Assembly: GCA_022711755.1 (NCBI GenBank)
Contig: JAKLEA010000001.1
Location: 186,001-250,000, forward strand
Direction: 5' to 3'
Origin: Planctomycetota bacterium
GTDB taxonomy: Bacteria > Planctomycetota > Brocadiia > SM23-32 > JAKLEA01
DNA length: 64,000 nt
The notes beneath the pieces were generated by a model, which was given only the letters and a program-made list of their open reading frames with translations, was not told the DNA's origin and searched no databases. This document shows positions 8,627 to 17,043 of this stretch, in pieces (within the stretch, counting starts at the first letter, position 1; every line of letters starts with the position of its first letter). Both the position numbers and the translations under genes were made by a program.

Positions 8627-10183
8627 ATGTCATTCTTCAACGCGATGCTCTTCAACTCATACAGTTTCACATTAATCTTCCTCCCGGTGGTCCTTTTGGG
8701 CTATTTTGCGCTTGGGAGGGTGGGGAGTCTGCGGCTTGTCCTTTCATGGATGACTATCGCATCGCTTGTTTTCTACGCATGGGCCAAGCCCGCACACCTT
8801 GCTTTGATAGTCGGTTCCGTCGTCATGAACCATGTCCTTTGCAAGGCGATATGCAATAATCGTAACCCCGACGGTTCATCAGTCGGGAAGCTCTATATAA
8901 CAACGGGCGTTGTTGTAAATCTTGCCCTTCTGGGTTTCTTCAAATATGCCAACTTCACGCTAAACAGCCTGAATTTCCTGGCCGGAACGAGCCTGAACCT
9001 TGCCCGGATAGCGCTCCCGTTGGGTGTATCATATTTCACCTTCCAGCAGATTGCATATCTTGTTGACGCACATCGGGGGAAGCATTCAGGGCATGATTTC
9101 CTCCAATACTGCCTGTTCGTTACATTCTTCCCCTACGTCACTTCCGGTCCGATTGTTGTCCATTCAGAAATATTGTTCCAATTCGGTTCCGCTGAGCGCG
9201 GCCGTTATAAAAGCGAAGACATTTCCGTCGGATTGACAATCTTTTTCATGGGATTGTTCAAGAAAACTGTTCTGGCAGACAGCATTGCCGCGTATGTCGG
9301 GCCGGTTTTCGGGGCGTCCGGAATCGGCATTGAACCGACATTCATTGAGGCGTGGGGCGGTTCTCTGGCATATACGTTCCAGCTTTACTACGATTTCTCC
9401 GGCTACTCGGATATGGCCGTGGGGATTGCGCGTTTGTTTGGAATTATTCTGCCTGCCAATTTCGATTCTCCGTACATTGCTGACAGCATCATTGATTTCT
9501 GGCGGCGCTGGCACATATCGCTGTCGCGCTTTTTACGAGATTACCTCTATATCTCCCTCGGCGGCAATCGCAAGGGACAGTTCAGACGGTACGTCAATCT
9601 GTCGCTGACCATGCTGTTGGGCGGCCTTTGGCACGGCGCTGGCTGGACATTCGTGGCATGGGGCGGGCTGCATGGCTTTTATCTGGTCATCAATCATGGC
9701 TGGAGAGCGTGGACGAAGTCCGGCGGAAAGAATCCCGTGAAATCCAGCCCCTTGTCCAGTTGGGTATCGCGGATTATCACTTTCCTTGCGGTAAATGCGG
9801 CATGGGTACTCTTCAGGGCTGACAGTTTTCCCGCCGCGTGGAGAATCCTGAAAGCGATGATCGGGCTGAACGGTTTCACGAATCCTGTTCCTGCAGAACT
9901 GGGCGGAATCCCCCCTGAATGGTGCGAAGTCGTGCTATTCAATCCGCGCGGATTCATGCTGATTGCCGTCCTTTGGGCAATAGCATGGTTCATGCCAAAC
10001 ACACAGGAAATCATGCGGCAGTATAACCCCGTCTCAAATCTCGAAAACAGGGATATCCCACAGTGGAAATCCTGGCTGGTGTGGAAACCATGTGTTCTCT
10101 GGGCGATTGTAATCAGCGCAATCGCGCTTGTTGCCGTGACACGCATGGCGCTTGTCAGCGCATTCATTTATTACCAATTCTAA
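8627..10183 (+). CDS. MBOAT-family O-acyltransferase (AlgI/PatA-like)
   Basis: A polytopic membrane protein of about 518 residues of the MBOAT family, which moves acetyl groups across the inner membrane to decorate exported polysaccharides. Family motifs are the N-terminal MLFNSYSF segment, PLGVSYFTFQQIAYLVD, the DFWRRWHISLSRFLRDYLY block, and GGLWHGAGWTF holding the invariant catalytic histidine. GTG 8624 and ATG 8627 are adjacent; ATG 8645 would begin exactly at MLFNSYSF, where many homologues start, so the true start may be there. It is followed 5 bases later by an SGNH-like partner, the arrangement of alginate- and cellulose-type acetylation systems. Likely substrate: the glycan made by the cluster upstream. 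Confidence 0.9.
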   Translation: MSFFNAMLFNSYSFTLIFLPVVLLGYFALGRVGSLRLVLSWMTIASLVFYAWAKPAHLALIVGSVVMNHVLCKAICNNRNPDGSSVGKLYITTGVVVNLALLGFFKYANFTLNSLNFLAGTSLNLARIALPLGVSYFTFQQIAYLVDAHRGKHSGHDFLQYCLFVTFFPYVTSGPIVVHSEILFQFGSAERGRYKSEDISVGLTIFFMGLFKKTVLADSIAAYVGPVFGASGIGIEPTFIEAWGGSLAYTFQLYYDFSGYSDMAVGIARLFGIILPANFDSPYIADSIIDFWRRWHISLSRFLRDYLYISLGGNRKGQFRRYVNLSLTMLLGGLWHGAGWTFVAWGGLHGFYLVINHGWRAWTKSGGKNPVKSSPLSSWVSRIITFLAVNAAWVLFRADSFPAAWRILKAMIGLNGFTNPVPAELGGIPPEWCEVVLFNPRGFMLIAVLWAIAWFMPNTQEIMRQYNPVSNLENRDIPQWKSWLVWKPCVLWAIVISAIALVAVTRMALVSAFIYYQF

Positions 10184-10188
10184 TAACC

Positions 10189-11421
10189 ATGACACACTCG
10201 ACCTTCTACAATCGCATACTATTGGCGCTGATGGCGATCTTCTGGTCTGGCGTGGTATTTACCAATTATGTGATTGATCCGGACAGACTGATCGGGGCAT
10301 TCAATATTCCCGGCATCAACGCGGATAAAACGGAACTGAACGCGGCAGGCGGGCGAAGGACGCTTGCGGAGACAATCCTGAAAGGTGACTATCAGGCGAT
10401 GATTTTCGGAACGTCTTCCTGCGGTCCTTATAATCCGGAGCATCCCGGTTTCCACGGTCTTTCCTGCTACAATACCTCGCTGAGAGGGTCCAACTTCTAC
10501 GAAATCTATCAGACATGCGATTTTGCCATCCGCAATCGCGACCTGAAGACAATCGTGTTAGCGCTTGATTTCCATGGATTTACGACAACAAGGGAAGTCT
10601 CTGGGGATTTCCAGCAGTCATCATTCGCGGAGGATTGCCATTCTGTTGTGATGGCCAAATACCTTCTAGGATTTGATACATTCATGCTTTCCTTGCGCAC
10701 AATCAGGAATAACCTGCGCCATCGCTCAAACACGTTGACCGATCGAGGAATGTTCAATCTGGACATGGCAATCGAGAAGGGCATATTCAAACGCCACCAT
10801 CGTCGCGATTTCATTGTCCTGACCGCAAATTACATGACGAATCAGGAAACTTTTGCGGGTTATAAATATGGCCCCGATCGTATTGAGTTACTAAGGAAAT
10901 TGATGAAACGATGCCGTATGAATGGCATTGATCTTCATGTAATCGTGATACCGGCCCATGCATGGCATCTTGAGGTCATCCGCGCAGTCGGCCTTTTCCC
11001 GATCTACGAGCAATGGTTACGCGATCTTAAACTTGCGGCGTCTGAAACCCGCCTCGCCACCGCAGACAGTAATTCAGTCCTCACACTCTGGGATTTTGGC
11101 GGGTACAACACCGTGACGACAGAACCCATTCCGAAACTTGGAGATACGACAACCCCGATGAAATGGTTCTGGGATATGGTTCATTGTAACCACCTGACGG
11201 CGGATTGCGTTCTCGACAAGGTTTTGGATTGTCCGAATCCAGCGCGCGCCATCCCGGATGATTTCGGTGTCAAGTTGAGTCCCGAAAACATGGAAGACCG
11301 GATTTTGGAACTCCGCGAGAAGGGCGAGCAATATCGAAAGAGCCATCCCACAGAGGTGGAGGAGATTCAACAGCTTCTGAAGGCCACAGCAAAGTATCGT
11401 CCTGTAGATCGCGCAAATTAA
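10189..11421 (+). CDS. SGNH/AlgJ-like membrane-anchored partner of the MBOAT protein
   Basis: 410 residues from ATG 10189, 5 bases after the MBOAT stop. The frame opens far upstream inside the MBOAT gene, which I treat as chance. One N-terminal hydrophobic segment (ILLALMAIFWSGVVFTNYVI) would anchor it in the inner membrane with the rest outside. GTSSCGPY near residue 75 resembles the GxSxxG-type nucleophile block of the acetyltransferase partners AlgJ/AlgX and WssH-associated proteins. MVHCNHLTADC near the end resembles the conserved His-containing block. Overall similarity is low, so the function (transfer of acyl groups from the MBOAT protein to glycan) rests mainly on gene pairing. Confidence 0.65.
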   Translation: MTHSTFYNRILLALMAIFWSGVVFTNYVIDPDRLIGAFNIPGINADKTELNAAGGRRTLAETILKGDYQAMIFGTSSCGPYNPEHPGFHGLSCYNTSLRGSNFYEIYQTCDFAIRNRDLKTIVLALDFHGFTTTREVSGDFQQSSFAEDCHSVVMAKYLLGFDTFMLSLRTIRNNLRHRSNTLTDRGMFNLDMAIEKGIFKRHHRRDFIVLTANYMTNQETFAGYKYGPDRIELLRKLMKRCRMNGIDLHVIVIPAHAWHLEVIRAVGLFPIYEQWLRDLKLAASETRLATADSNSVLTLWDFGGYNTVTTEPIPKLGDTTTPMKWFWDMVHCNHLTADCVLDKVLDCPNPARAIPDDFGVKLSPENMEDRILELREKGEQYRKSHPTEVEEIQQLLKATAKYRPVDRAN

Positions 11422-11453
11422 CGTGATTTCTGAAGAGGCGCGCCGAAAAACGA

Positions 11454-11481
11454 TTGCCATCGCTGTTCAAGCTGGTATACT
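11454..11481 (+). promoter_or_regulatory. Candidate promoter for the aldolase gene
   Basis: TTGCCA (11454-11459), 16-base spacer, TATACT (11476-11481). The aldolase ATG is 72 bases further on. No terminator is evident between 11421 and this promoter. Confidence 0.45.
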
Positions 11482-11553
11482 CCGGCGGGTTTTTAGTTCC
11501 GGGATTCAATGAATTCAGACGTTTTTTGCATCGAAATGGTGGAGGTAATAACC

Positions 11554-12678
11554 ATGCCAATGACGCCGATGAAGCAGATTCTGGACGAAGCAAAGGCGAA
11601 AGGTTACGGCGTTGGCGCATACAACGTCAACAACATGGAGCAGATTCAGGCCATCATGAAGGCCGCGAATCAGACCCATTCTCCACTTATAATTCAGGCC
11701 TCGCGCGGGGCGCTGGAATATACCAACTTCTGCTATCTGAAGCATCTGATGCTTGCCGCCGTTGAGGATAATCCGGAGGTCCCGGTCGCCTTGCATCTTG
11801 ATCATGGCGATACAATCGAGACCGTAAAGAAGGCCATCGAGATCGGTTTCACAAGCGTTATGATTGATGGTTCGCTGGATTATGGGCATAAGACCAAGTC
11901 AGGCTCCCACGCCCCGCGGTCATTCGAGGATAACATACGAGTGACCAGGGAGGTCGTGGATTACGCTCATGCATATGGAGTCAGTGTGGAAGGTGAACTT
12001 GGAACATTGGGCGGGATTGAAGAAGACACAGTAACCGACGAGGCGAACCTGACCGATCCCGACCAGGTTGAGGAATTCGTGAAACGCACGGGCGTGGACG
12101 CCTTGGCGATCGCCATCGGAACCAGCCATGGGGCTTACAAGTTCAAGCACGAGCCGAAACTCGCCCTCGACCTCGTCAACGAAATCGTGAAAAGAGTTCC
12201 CAAGACCGCGCTTGTCATGCATGGGTCAAGCAGCGTGCCGAAAGAGTTGACCGACGCGGTCAACACCTGTCCGGCGGTCGAATTGAAGATGGACAAGCGC
12301 GTTATCCTCTTCCAAGGGCAGGAATACAATACGTCGTGTGAAAAGGACGGCGTGCGTCTGATGGCCGACCTGCTGGCAAAACCCAACATGCCTCATACAA
12401 TGGGCGTTCCCATCAGCCAGATTCAAGACGCCGTGAAACGCGGGATAACAAAGATCAACGTGGATACCGACGGACGACTCGGCGTAACGGCCACTATCCG
12501 GCAGGTCTTCGCCCGCAAACCGGCTGAGTTTGATCCTCGCAAGTATCTCGGCCCGGCCCGTGATTCGCTGGCCAAAATTATCGCTGAAAAAATGGTGGCC
12601 TTCGGCACTGCTGGTCACATCGGCGATTACAAACCGAAGACTCTTGCGGACATGAAGGCGTTTTACGCTGTGAAGTAA
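11554..12678 (+). CDS. fba: Class II fructose-bisphosphate aldolase
   Basis: Zinc-dependent aldolase that cleaves fructose 1,6-bisphosphate to glyceraldehyde 3-phosphate and dihydroxyacetone phosphate. Motifs: GVGAYNVNNMEQIQA at the N-terminus, the metal ligand in HLDHGDT, VEGELGTLGG with the acidic catalytic block, and HGSSSVP carrying a second histidine ligand. Length 374 residues, in the range of the longer class II aldolases. ATG 11554 has GGAGG 8 bases upstream; the frame is open 15 codons further but without a ribosome-binding site. It has its own promoter and a following hairpin, so it is probably a single-gene unit. Two phosphofructokinases in the window would supply its substrate. 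Confidence 0.95.
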   Translation: MPMTPMKQILDEAKAKGYGVGAYNVNNMEQIQAIMKAANQTHSPLIIQASRGALEYTNFCYLKHLMLAAVEDNPEVPVALHLDHGDTIETVKKAIEIGFTSVMIDGSLDYGHKTKSGSHAPRSFEDNIRVTREVVDYAHAYGVSVEGELGTLGGIEEDTVTDEANLTDPDQVEEFVKRTGVDALAIAIGTSHGAYKFKHEPKLALDLVNEIVKRVPKTALVMHGSSSVPKELTDAVNTCPAVELKMDKRVILFQGQEYNTSCEKDGVRLMADLLAKPNMPHTMGVPISQIQDAVKRGITKINVDTDGRLGVTATIRQVFARKPAEFDPRKYLGPARDSLAKIIAEKMVAFGTAGHIGDYKPKTLADMKAFYAVK

Positions 12679-12704
12679 AAAACCGCTATGACCTGACAAC
12701 GACT

Positions 12705-12736
12705 GGACGGGCGTCTCACTGCTGGAGCGCCCGTTT
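12705..12736 (+). terminator. Candidate Rho-independent terminator after fba
   Basis: ACGGGCG (12707-12713) pairs perfectly with CGCCCGT (12728-12734), extended by two G-T pairs, with a 14-base loop. The T-rich tail is short and interrupted (TTTCAGTTT). Confidence 0.5.
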
Positions 12737-12749
12737 CAGTTTAACTGGA

Positions 12750-13511
12750 ATGGCGCGAATGTCAGCCAAGAGCGACATCCTCGTCGTAATTCCCACCTAC
12801 AATGAGGCGGAGAATATCCGGCAACTCGCCGAACAATTACTCGCTCTTGGTCTGCCGCTTGATGTCCTCATCGTGGATGATAACTCGCCGGACGGCACCG
12901 GACGCATTGCCGATGAAATGGCAGCGTCGGATGAGCGCATTCGAGTTCTTCACCGGGAAGGAAAACTCGGCCTTGGAACCGCTTACCGGGCAGGCCTTAA
13001 AGATGCGATTGCAGGAAAATATTCATTCGCGGTGACCATGGATGCCGACTTTTCGCATGACCCGTGTTACATTCCGGAAATATACAAAGCCGCATGCGAT
13101 CGGGACCTTGTAATCGGTTCAAGATATGTCTTGCATGGCGGGGTTGAAAACTGGCCACTGCGAAGGCGTATTCTCAGCAGGACGGCAAATGCTGTCGCAC
13201 GGCTCGTTCTGAGACTCCGGGTTGCGGATTGCACGGCAGGATATCGTTGTTACAGAACCTCTGCTCTTTCGCGCATTGCGCTTGACGAGATACGCTCCAA
13301 TGGTTACTCATTTCTTGAGGAAATGATCTATCTGTGCGACAGAGCCGGATTTCGCATAGGCGAGGTTCCCATTATCTTCCGCGACCGAAGGGGAGGAGAA
13401 AGCAAGATTTCAAAGTCGGAAATCTACAAGGCAATGTGGACACTGTTGCGGTTGCGGTGGCAGAGTCTGACCGGCACGCTTCCAGAACATTCCAAGCCGC
13501 GGAAAATATGA
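12750..13511 (+). CDS. Polyprenol-phosphate sugar synthase, GT2 (Dpm1-like)
   Basis: GT-A glycosyltransferase of 253 residues that moves a sugar, typically mannose from GDP-mannose, to a polyprenyl phosphate. Features: VVIPTYNEAENI at the start, LIVDDNSPDGTG for the nucleotide, the metal-binding DADFSHDP, GSRYVLHGG, and the C-terminal FLEEMIYLC and IIFRDRRGGESKIS blocks typical of Dpm1-type proteins. It lacks the long C-terminal membrane domain of DPMS/ArnC-type forms. ATG 12750 and ATG 12759 are both possible; no clear ribosome-binding site. The product could supply the GT-C-like membrane proteins at 56527-62953, but that link is inference. Confidence 0.9.
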   Translation: MARMSAKSDILVVIPTYNEAENIRQLAEQLLALGLPLDVLIVDDNSPDGTGRIADEMAASDERIRVLHREGKLGLGTAYRAGLKDAIAGKYSFAVTMDADFSHDPCYIPEIYKAACDRDLVIGSRYVLHGGVENWPLRRRILSRTANAVARLVLRLRVADCTAGYRCYRTSALSRIALDEIRSNGYSFLEEMIYLCDRAGFRIGEVPIIFRDRRGGESKISKSEIYKAMWTLLRLRWQSLTGTLPEHSKPRKI

Positions 13512-13520
13512 CTTGATCTC

Positions 13521-14459
13521 ATGCGAGAAAGAGAATTGATAAGCTGGATTCGTAGACACGCGGCGCTTCGCGGAGATGATGTGCCGATCCCCCCTGGGGA
13601 CGATTGCGCCGGAATCAGGTTCAATCCCTTGCGCACTGTTCTTGTCACAACTGACATGCTTCTTGAAGGCGTCCACTATGATATTTCAGCATCCCCGGCA
13701 AAGGTCGGGCGCAAAGCGATATCCAGAGCCGTCAGCGACATTGCTGCAATGGCAGGCATACCCCGTTTTGTGGTTATAGCAGTGGCATTTGGCCGAAGAG
13801 AGACCGATGGATCATCTATTGCTTTGTGCCGGGGACTTATCTCAGGAGCAAAGTGCGAAAACGTTATCGTCGTGGGAGGCGACATAACCAGAACAGACGG
13901 GGGGACAAGCATTTGCGTTACTGTCTTGGGAGAGGAGGGACCGTACGGATCTGTGACTCGATCCGGAGCAGAGAAAGGCGACGGAGTCTATGTCACGGGC
14001 AGTCTTGGCGGAAGTATCCTGGGCAAACACTTGAGGTTCCGATCACGATGGCGGGAGGCTATTGCAATTTTAGAATGCTGCTCCCCAACTGCAATGATTG
14101 ACATAAGCGACGGCCTTTCCACTGACGCATGGCACATATGCCGCGAGAGCGGCGTCGGCATGGAACTGAACGAAAACGCTATCCCGATATCGGAGGCAGC
14201 TCGAAAACTCTCCAAACTGTCCGGAAAATCGGCGTTGAGCCATGCAATAAATGACGGTGAAGATTACGAATTACTCTTTACGGTGAATAGGCACAGTGAA
14301 CCAAAATTATCAGGTCTAAGGGCCGGGTGCAGACTGACCAGGATTGGGACTATCGTATCCGGTCAAGGGGTTGTCCTGAGGGGAAGGGCAGGGGAGGGAA
14401 GGGCGCTTTCTCCGGGAGGCTGGGATCCGTTCGATCGGGAGATGCCTGGTGTTAAATGA
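13521..14459 (+). CDS. thiL: Thiamine-monophosphate kinase
   Basis: ThiL phosphorylates thiamine monophosphate to the active cofactor thiamine diphosphate using ATP. The 312-residue protein shows the AIR-synthase-fold blocks: PPGDDCAGI, TTDMLLEGVHYD, GRKAISRAVSDIAAMAG, VVGGDITRTDGG, DISDGLSTDAWH and INDGEDYELLF. It lies 9 bases after the Dpm1-like gene and overlaps tsaE. No TPP riboswitch is visible upstream. Close to its 3' end the coding strand holds five G-runs (14380-14403) translated as part of LRGRAGEGRA, an unusual stretch for the family and possibly an inserted G-rich element. Confidence 0.95.
   Translation: MRERELISWIRRHAALRGDDVPIPPGDDCAGIRFNPLRTVLVTTDMLLEGVHYDISASPAKVGRKAISRAVSDIAAMAGIPRFVVIAVAFGRRETDGSSIALCRGLISGAKCENVIVVGGDITRTDGGTSICVTVLGEEGPYGSVTRSGAEKGDGVYVTGSLGGSILGKHLRFRSRWREAIAILECCSPTAMIDISDGLSTDAWHICRESGVGMELNENAIPISEAARKLSKLSGKSALSHAINDGEDYELLFTVNRHSEPKLSGLRAGCRLTRIGTIVSGQGVVLRGRAGEGRALSPGGWDPFDREMPGVK
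14380..14403 (+). other. Potential G-quadruplex in the thiL coding strand
   Basis: Runs of four, three, four, three and three G's are separated by one or two bases (AA, CA, A, AA). This meets the usual short-loop G-quadruplex pattern and would be present in the mRNA, about 55 bases before the thiL stop and 46 before the tsaE start. Related G-tracts recur elsewhere in the window. Confidence 0.6.
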
Positions 14460-14982
14460 AGCAATAAGGCATGAAATCCGGCTCCGCCTTGACGGAGAAC
14501 AGGCAACCTTGCGCATGGGGGAGATTTTTGGAAGAGGATGCGCGCCGGGAACAATTATTGCGCTGCATGGAGACTTGGGCGCGGGGAAGACAACCTTCGT
14601 CAGAGGACTTGTTGCAGGATTGGGAGCCGCGGAAGGCACGCGCGTTACCAGCCCGACGTTCACCCTGGTAGGGGAGTATCAGGGACGGCTCCGTGTCTTC
14701 CATTTTGATGTTTATCGCCTTGGTTCTGAGTTGGAATTTCTTGAGCTTGGAGCGGAAGAAATGCTTTCATCCGGTGGGGTCTGCGTGGTAGAATGGGCTG
14801 AGAAAGTTGAAGGATGTCTGCCGGATGATCGAGTTGATATCCATCTCGGTCATGCAGGACCGCATAGGAGGAATGCGCTGATTGTGATAATGTCAACGGG
14901 GGCTGACAGATTGGCTGGTCTGCTTCAAAAGGGCGATCCGAAATACGGGATAACGGCTCTGGACGAAGAGGACAATGTCTGA
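14449..14982 (+). CDS. tsaE: tRNA threonylcarbamoyladenosine biosynthesis ATPase TsaE
   Basis: P-loop ATPase that works with TsaB and TsaD to form t6A37 in ANN-decoding tRNAs. Motifs: Walker A HGDLGAGKTTF, then VTSPTFTLVGEY (switch-like block), FHFDVYRL, and VVEWAEK near the end, all diagnostic of TsaE. 177 residues, slightly longer than the usual 150-160 because of a short C-terminal tail. The start is GTG 14449, inside the last codons of thiL; no ATG fits before the conserved core. tsaB and tsaD are not in the window. Confidence 0.93.
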   Translation: MLNEAIRHEIRLRLDGEQATLRMGEIFGRGCAPGTIIALHGDLGAGKTTFVRGLVAGLGAAEGTRVTSPTFTLVGEYQGRLRVFHFDVYRLGSELEFLELGAEEMLSSGGVCVVEWAEKVEGCLPDDRVDIHLGHAGPHRRNALIVIMSTGADRLAGLLQKGDPKYGITALDEEDNV

Positions 14983-15907
14983 CAGATTCACACAGTCGGC
15001 AAGGAATGTAATGCACTTGGCCAGGCTTGAGGCCAAAAGATATAACCTCGTATATATTGGAACAGAACTTATTCTACTGGCGCTGGCCAATGAGAAAGGG
15101 GGAATTACCGAATCAATCCTGCAACAGCAGGGAATAGATCCGGAGGAGGTCAGGGCGGAGGTGGAAGGCAGCGTGTTGATGGGCGAAACGCCTCTCAAGC
15201 CCAATCAACCTATCCGCGCCGCGCCGTTGGTAAGGCGTCTCGTGGAACTTGCGGCAGAGGAGTGCCGAAGCCTGGGGATGACACAAGTCGGCCCCGAGCA
15301 TCTTTTTATGGCTCTGATGAGGGAACACAGCGGTGTTGCCTCTGAAGTAATTGACGCGCTGAACATTGACCGCGACAAGGCAAGACGGGCTGTCATTGAT
15401 ATCATCAAGACGGAAAACAGCGCTGTCGGAAAGCACGAGGCCGCATCGGCAATACCGCGCCAGGCTGACGCAGTAGGCATCGCGGATCACATCGAGGAGG
15501 AACCTACGCCTACCCCGATACCCGTCGCATCACCCGAGCCGATTAATACCCATCCATTAACCGGCCCATCACCAGCGCCGTCGCCTGCTCATGACAGGTC
15601 TGCGCCGACTGCGATTCCTGCGCATACAGCTCCCTCGTCTTCCTCAAGAATTCCGAAGCAGACTCAATCTCCCAAAAATGCGCCTGCAAGTCATGACGAC
15701 GCACAGTTCGCCTGTCTTATGGCCATGAAAGCCATATGTGAAAAATATCTTATCCTGAAGGCTACGGGAAAATCCGACGCTGAACTTCTCGTTTTCCTGG
15801 CTGAGCAAATAGGGATCAAAGGCTCCTCGGCAAGCGACTCTCCGCCGCCGCATGAAGAGAAGACTCCAAGTTCGTCCGATTGGATACGTGGAAAGTCACA
15901 AAGATAA
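14975..15907 (+). CDS. Stand-alone Clp N-terminal-domain protein
   Basis: Residues about 1-145 match the double Clp N-repeat that ClpA/ClpC ATPases use to bind adaptors and substrates (FTQSARNVMHLARLEA, YIGTELILLAL, VGPEHLFMALM). No AAA+ module follows. Instead there is a Pro/Thr/Ala-rich linker of about 85 residues (roughly 165-240), then a helical segment (FACLMAMKAICEKYLILKA) and a Pro/Ser-rich tail. It may act as an adaptor, decoy or scaffold for a Clp machine or another partner; the C-terminal segment matches nothing I recognise. ATG 14975 overlaps the tsaE stop and has AGAGG 4 bases upstream. Confidence 0.8.
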   Translation: MSDRFTQSARNVMHLARLEAKRYNLVYIGTELILLALANEKGGITESILQQQGIDPEEVRAEVEGSVLMGETPLKPNQPIRAAPLVRRLVELAAEECRSLGMTQVGPEHLFMALMREHSGVASEVIDALNIDRDKARRAVIDIIKTENSAVGKHEAASAIPRQADAVGIADHIEEEPTPTPIPVASPEPINTHPLTGPSPAPSPAHDRSAPTAIPAHTAPSSSSRIPKQTQSPKNAPASHDDAQFACLMAMKAICEKYLILKATGKSDAELLVFLAEQIGIKGSSASDSPPPHEEKTPSSSDWIRGKSQR

Positions 15908-15911
15908 TCCG

Positions 15912-15960
15912 CCGAAAAATGTCCGAATGCTTTACCTGTGCCGGATTTCGGAGTTTTTTT
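15912..15960 (+). terminator. Rho-independent terminator after the ClpN-like gene
   Basis: CCGAAA (15912-15917) pairs with TTTCGG (15946-15951) and TCCG (15922-15925) with CGGA (15942-15945), with a 4-base bulge. A run of seven T's follows at 15954-15960. Confidence 0.65.
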
Positions 15961-15980
15961 CATTGTTGCTCGATTTCTGC

Positions 15981-16009
15981 TTGCATTTTGTCATATCAAG
16001 TGATATTCT
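15981..16009 (+). promoter_or_regulatory. Candidate promoter for the LysM/anmK/murQ operon
   Basis: TTGCAT (15981-15986) and TATTCT (16004-16009) with a 17-base spacer, directly after the terminator. The leader to the LysM start would be about 135 bases. The same -10 box occurs at 23028. Confidence 0.4.
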
Positions 16010-16149
16010 AAGCACGTGTGAAATGATGCATTCAGTTCGAACGACATGTGGCAGGGGATAGTCGTTCACTGATGTAGTTGTTTTTTTAAGAATTCAATCA
16101 AAAATGTTCAGCGATTTACGCGATGTCTGCCGTAAGGAGGGATTTTTCA

Positions 16150-17025
16150 ATGACGCGCAAAGAAGCACAGGTTTTTTGGGTTGTCGGTCTGATTGTCGTT
16201 GTGATTGTTGCTGTTGTGGTTTTCCTGCCCGCCGGTTCATCTGCCGGTTCCAGCGACAAGGCAGCAAAGGACACAGGAGAATCTCCGGATAGTTCAGATA
16301 TTCTGGTAGTTGAGACAGACGCGGAGCCGGTTATAGCATCTCCCGCATCTGCCACATCGTCGCCAGAACGGGTTGAAACAGCTCGGGTACCTGAATCAAC
16401 ACCGCCTGCCACCGCGACAATTCCCACGTTCGACGCTACTGCGGCAGCCGAACTGGCTGAGGCAAAGACGGCTGATGAAATCGAGCGCGCAGATAATCTG
16501 GCTATCAGTAAGCCGCCGCAACCTGTGGCGCCTGTAGCTGTTCCATCCGGCGCCACTGCCGGGTCTGTTGAAGTGACAGTTGGAAAGTCTCACACAGTCG
16601 GCAGTGGCGACAGCCTTGCCCGTATTGCGCGTCGGTATTATGGTTCAGAAGCCCCGGCCAACATAGAGCGGATCGTCACCGCAAATCCAACGGTCTTGAC
16701 AAAGGGGACAAAGAGCGTTTTGATGCCGGGAATGAAACTGGCCATCCCCGATCTTGGCGTGGAAGCTGCTGTAAGCAGTGCACAGCCGGCTGTTGCTGAA
16801 GCTTCAAGCGCTCCAGCCGCGGCGGCGGCATCGGAGCCAACGGTTCAACTTGAGGCTGAAAAGATCCATGTTGTCGCCAAGGGCGAAACACTGGCAAAGA
16901 TTGCAAGCCGCTATCTTGGGTCTTCTTCTCCGGATACGATTAAGAAAATAATGCAGGCTAATCCCCAGTTGAAGAGCGCGAATGCCATTTCAATTGGCCA
17001 GAAGATAAAGATCCCGGCTAAATAA
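16150..17025 (+). CDS. Membrane-anchored protein with two LysM domains
   Basis: 291 residues from ATG 16150, which has AAGGAGG 9 bases upstream; the 9-codon upstream extension has none. One membrane segment lies at residues 8-26, followed by a long Ala/Pro/Thr-rich stretch to about 145. Two LysM peptidoglycan-binding modules follow at about 147-201 (HTVGSGDSLARIARRYYG) and 239-290 (HVVAKGETLAKIASRYLG). No catalytic domain is present, so it is a wall-binding tether or scaffold in the periplasm. It heads a run of exported and wall-recycling genes, which supports an envelope role. Confidence 0.88.
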   Translation: MTRKEAQVFWVVGLIVVVIVAVVVFLPAGSSAGSSDKAAKDTGESPDSSDILVVETDAEPVIASPASATSSPERVETARVPESTPPATATIPTFDATAAAELAEAKTADEIERADNLAISKPPQPVAPVAVPSGATAGSVEVTVGKSHTVGSGDSLARIARRYYGSEAPANIERIVTANPTVLTKGTKSVLMPGMKLAIPDLGVEAAVSSAQPAVAEASSAPAAAAASEPTVQLEAEKIHVVAKGETLAKIASRYLGSSSPDTIKKIMQANPQLKSANAISIGQKIKIPAK

Positions 17026-17043
17026 CCGATCGCATTGATTGAC

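Noticed and set aside
10063..10188. Upstream extension of the SGNH-like protein
   Set aside because: It lies inside the MBOAT gene; ATG 10189 directly precedes the membrane anchor.
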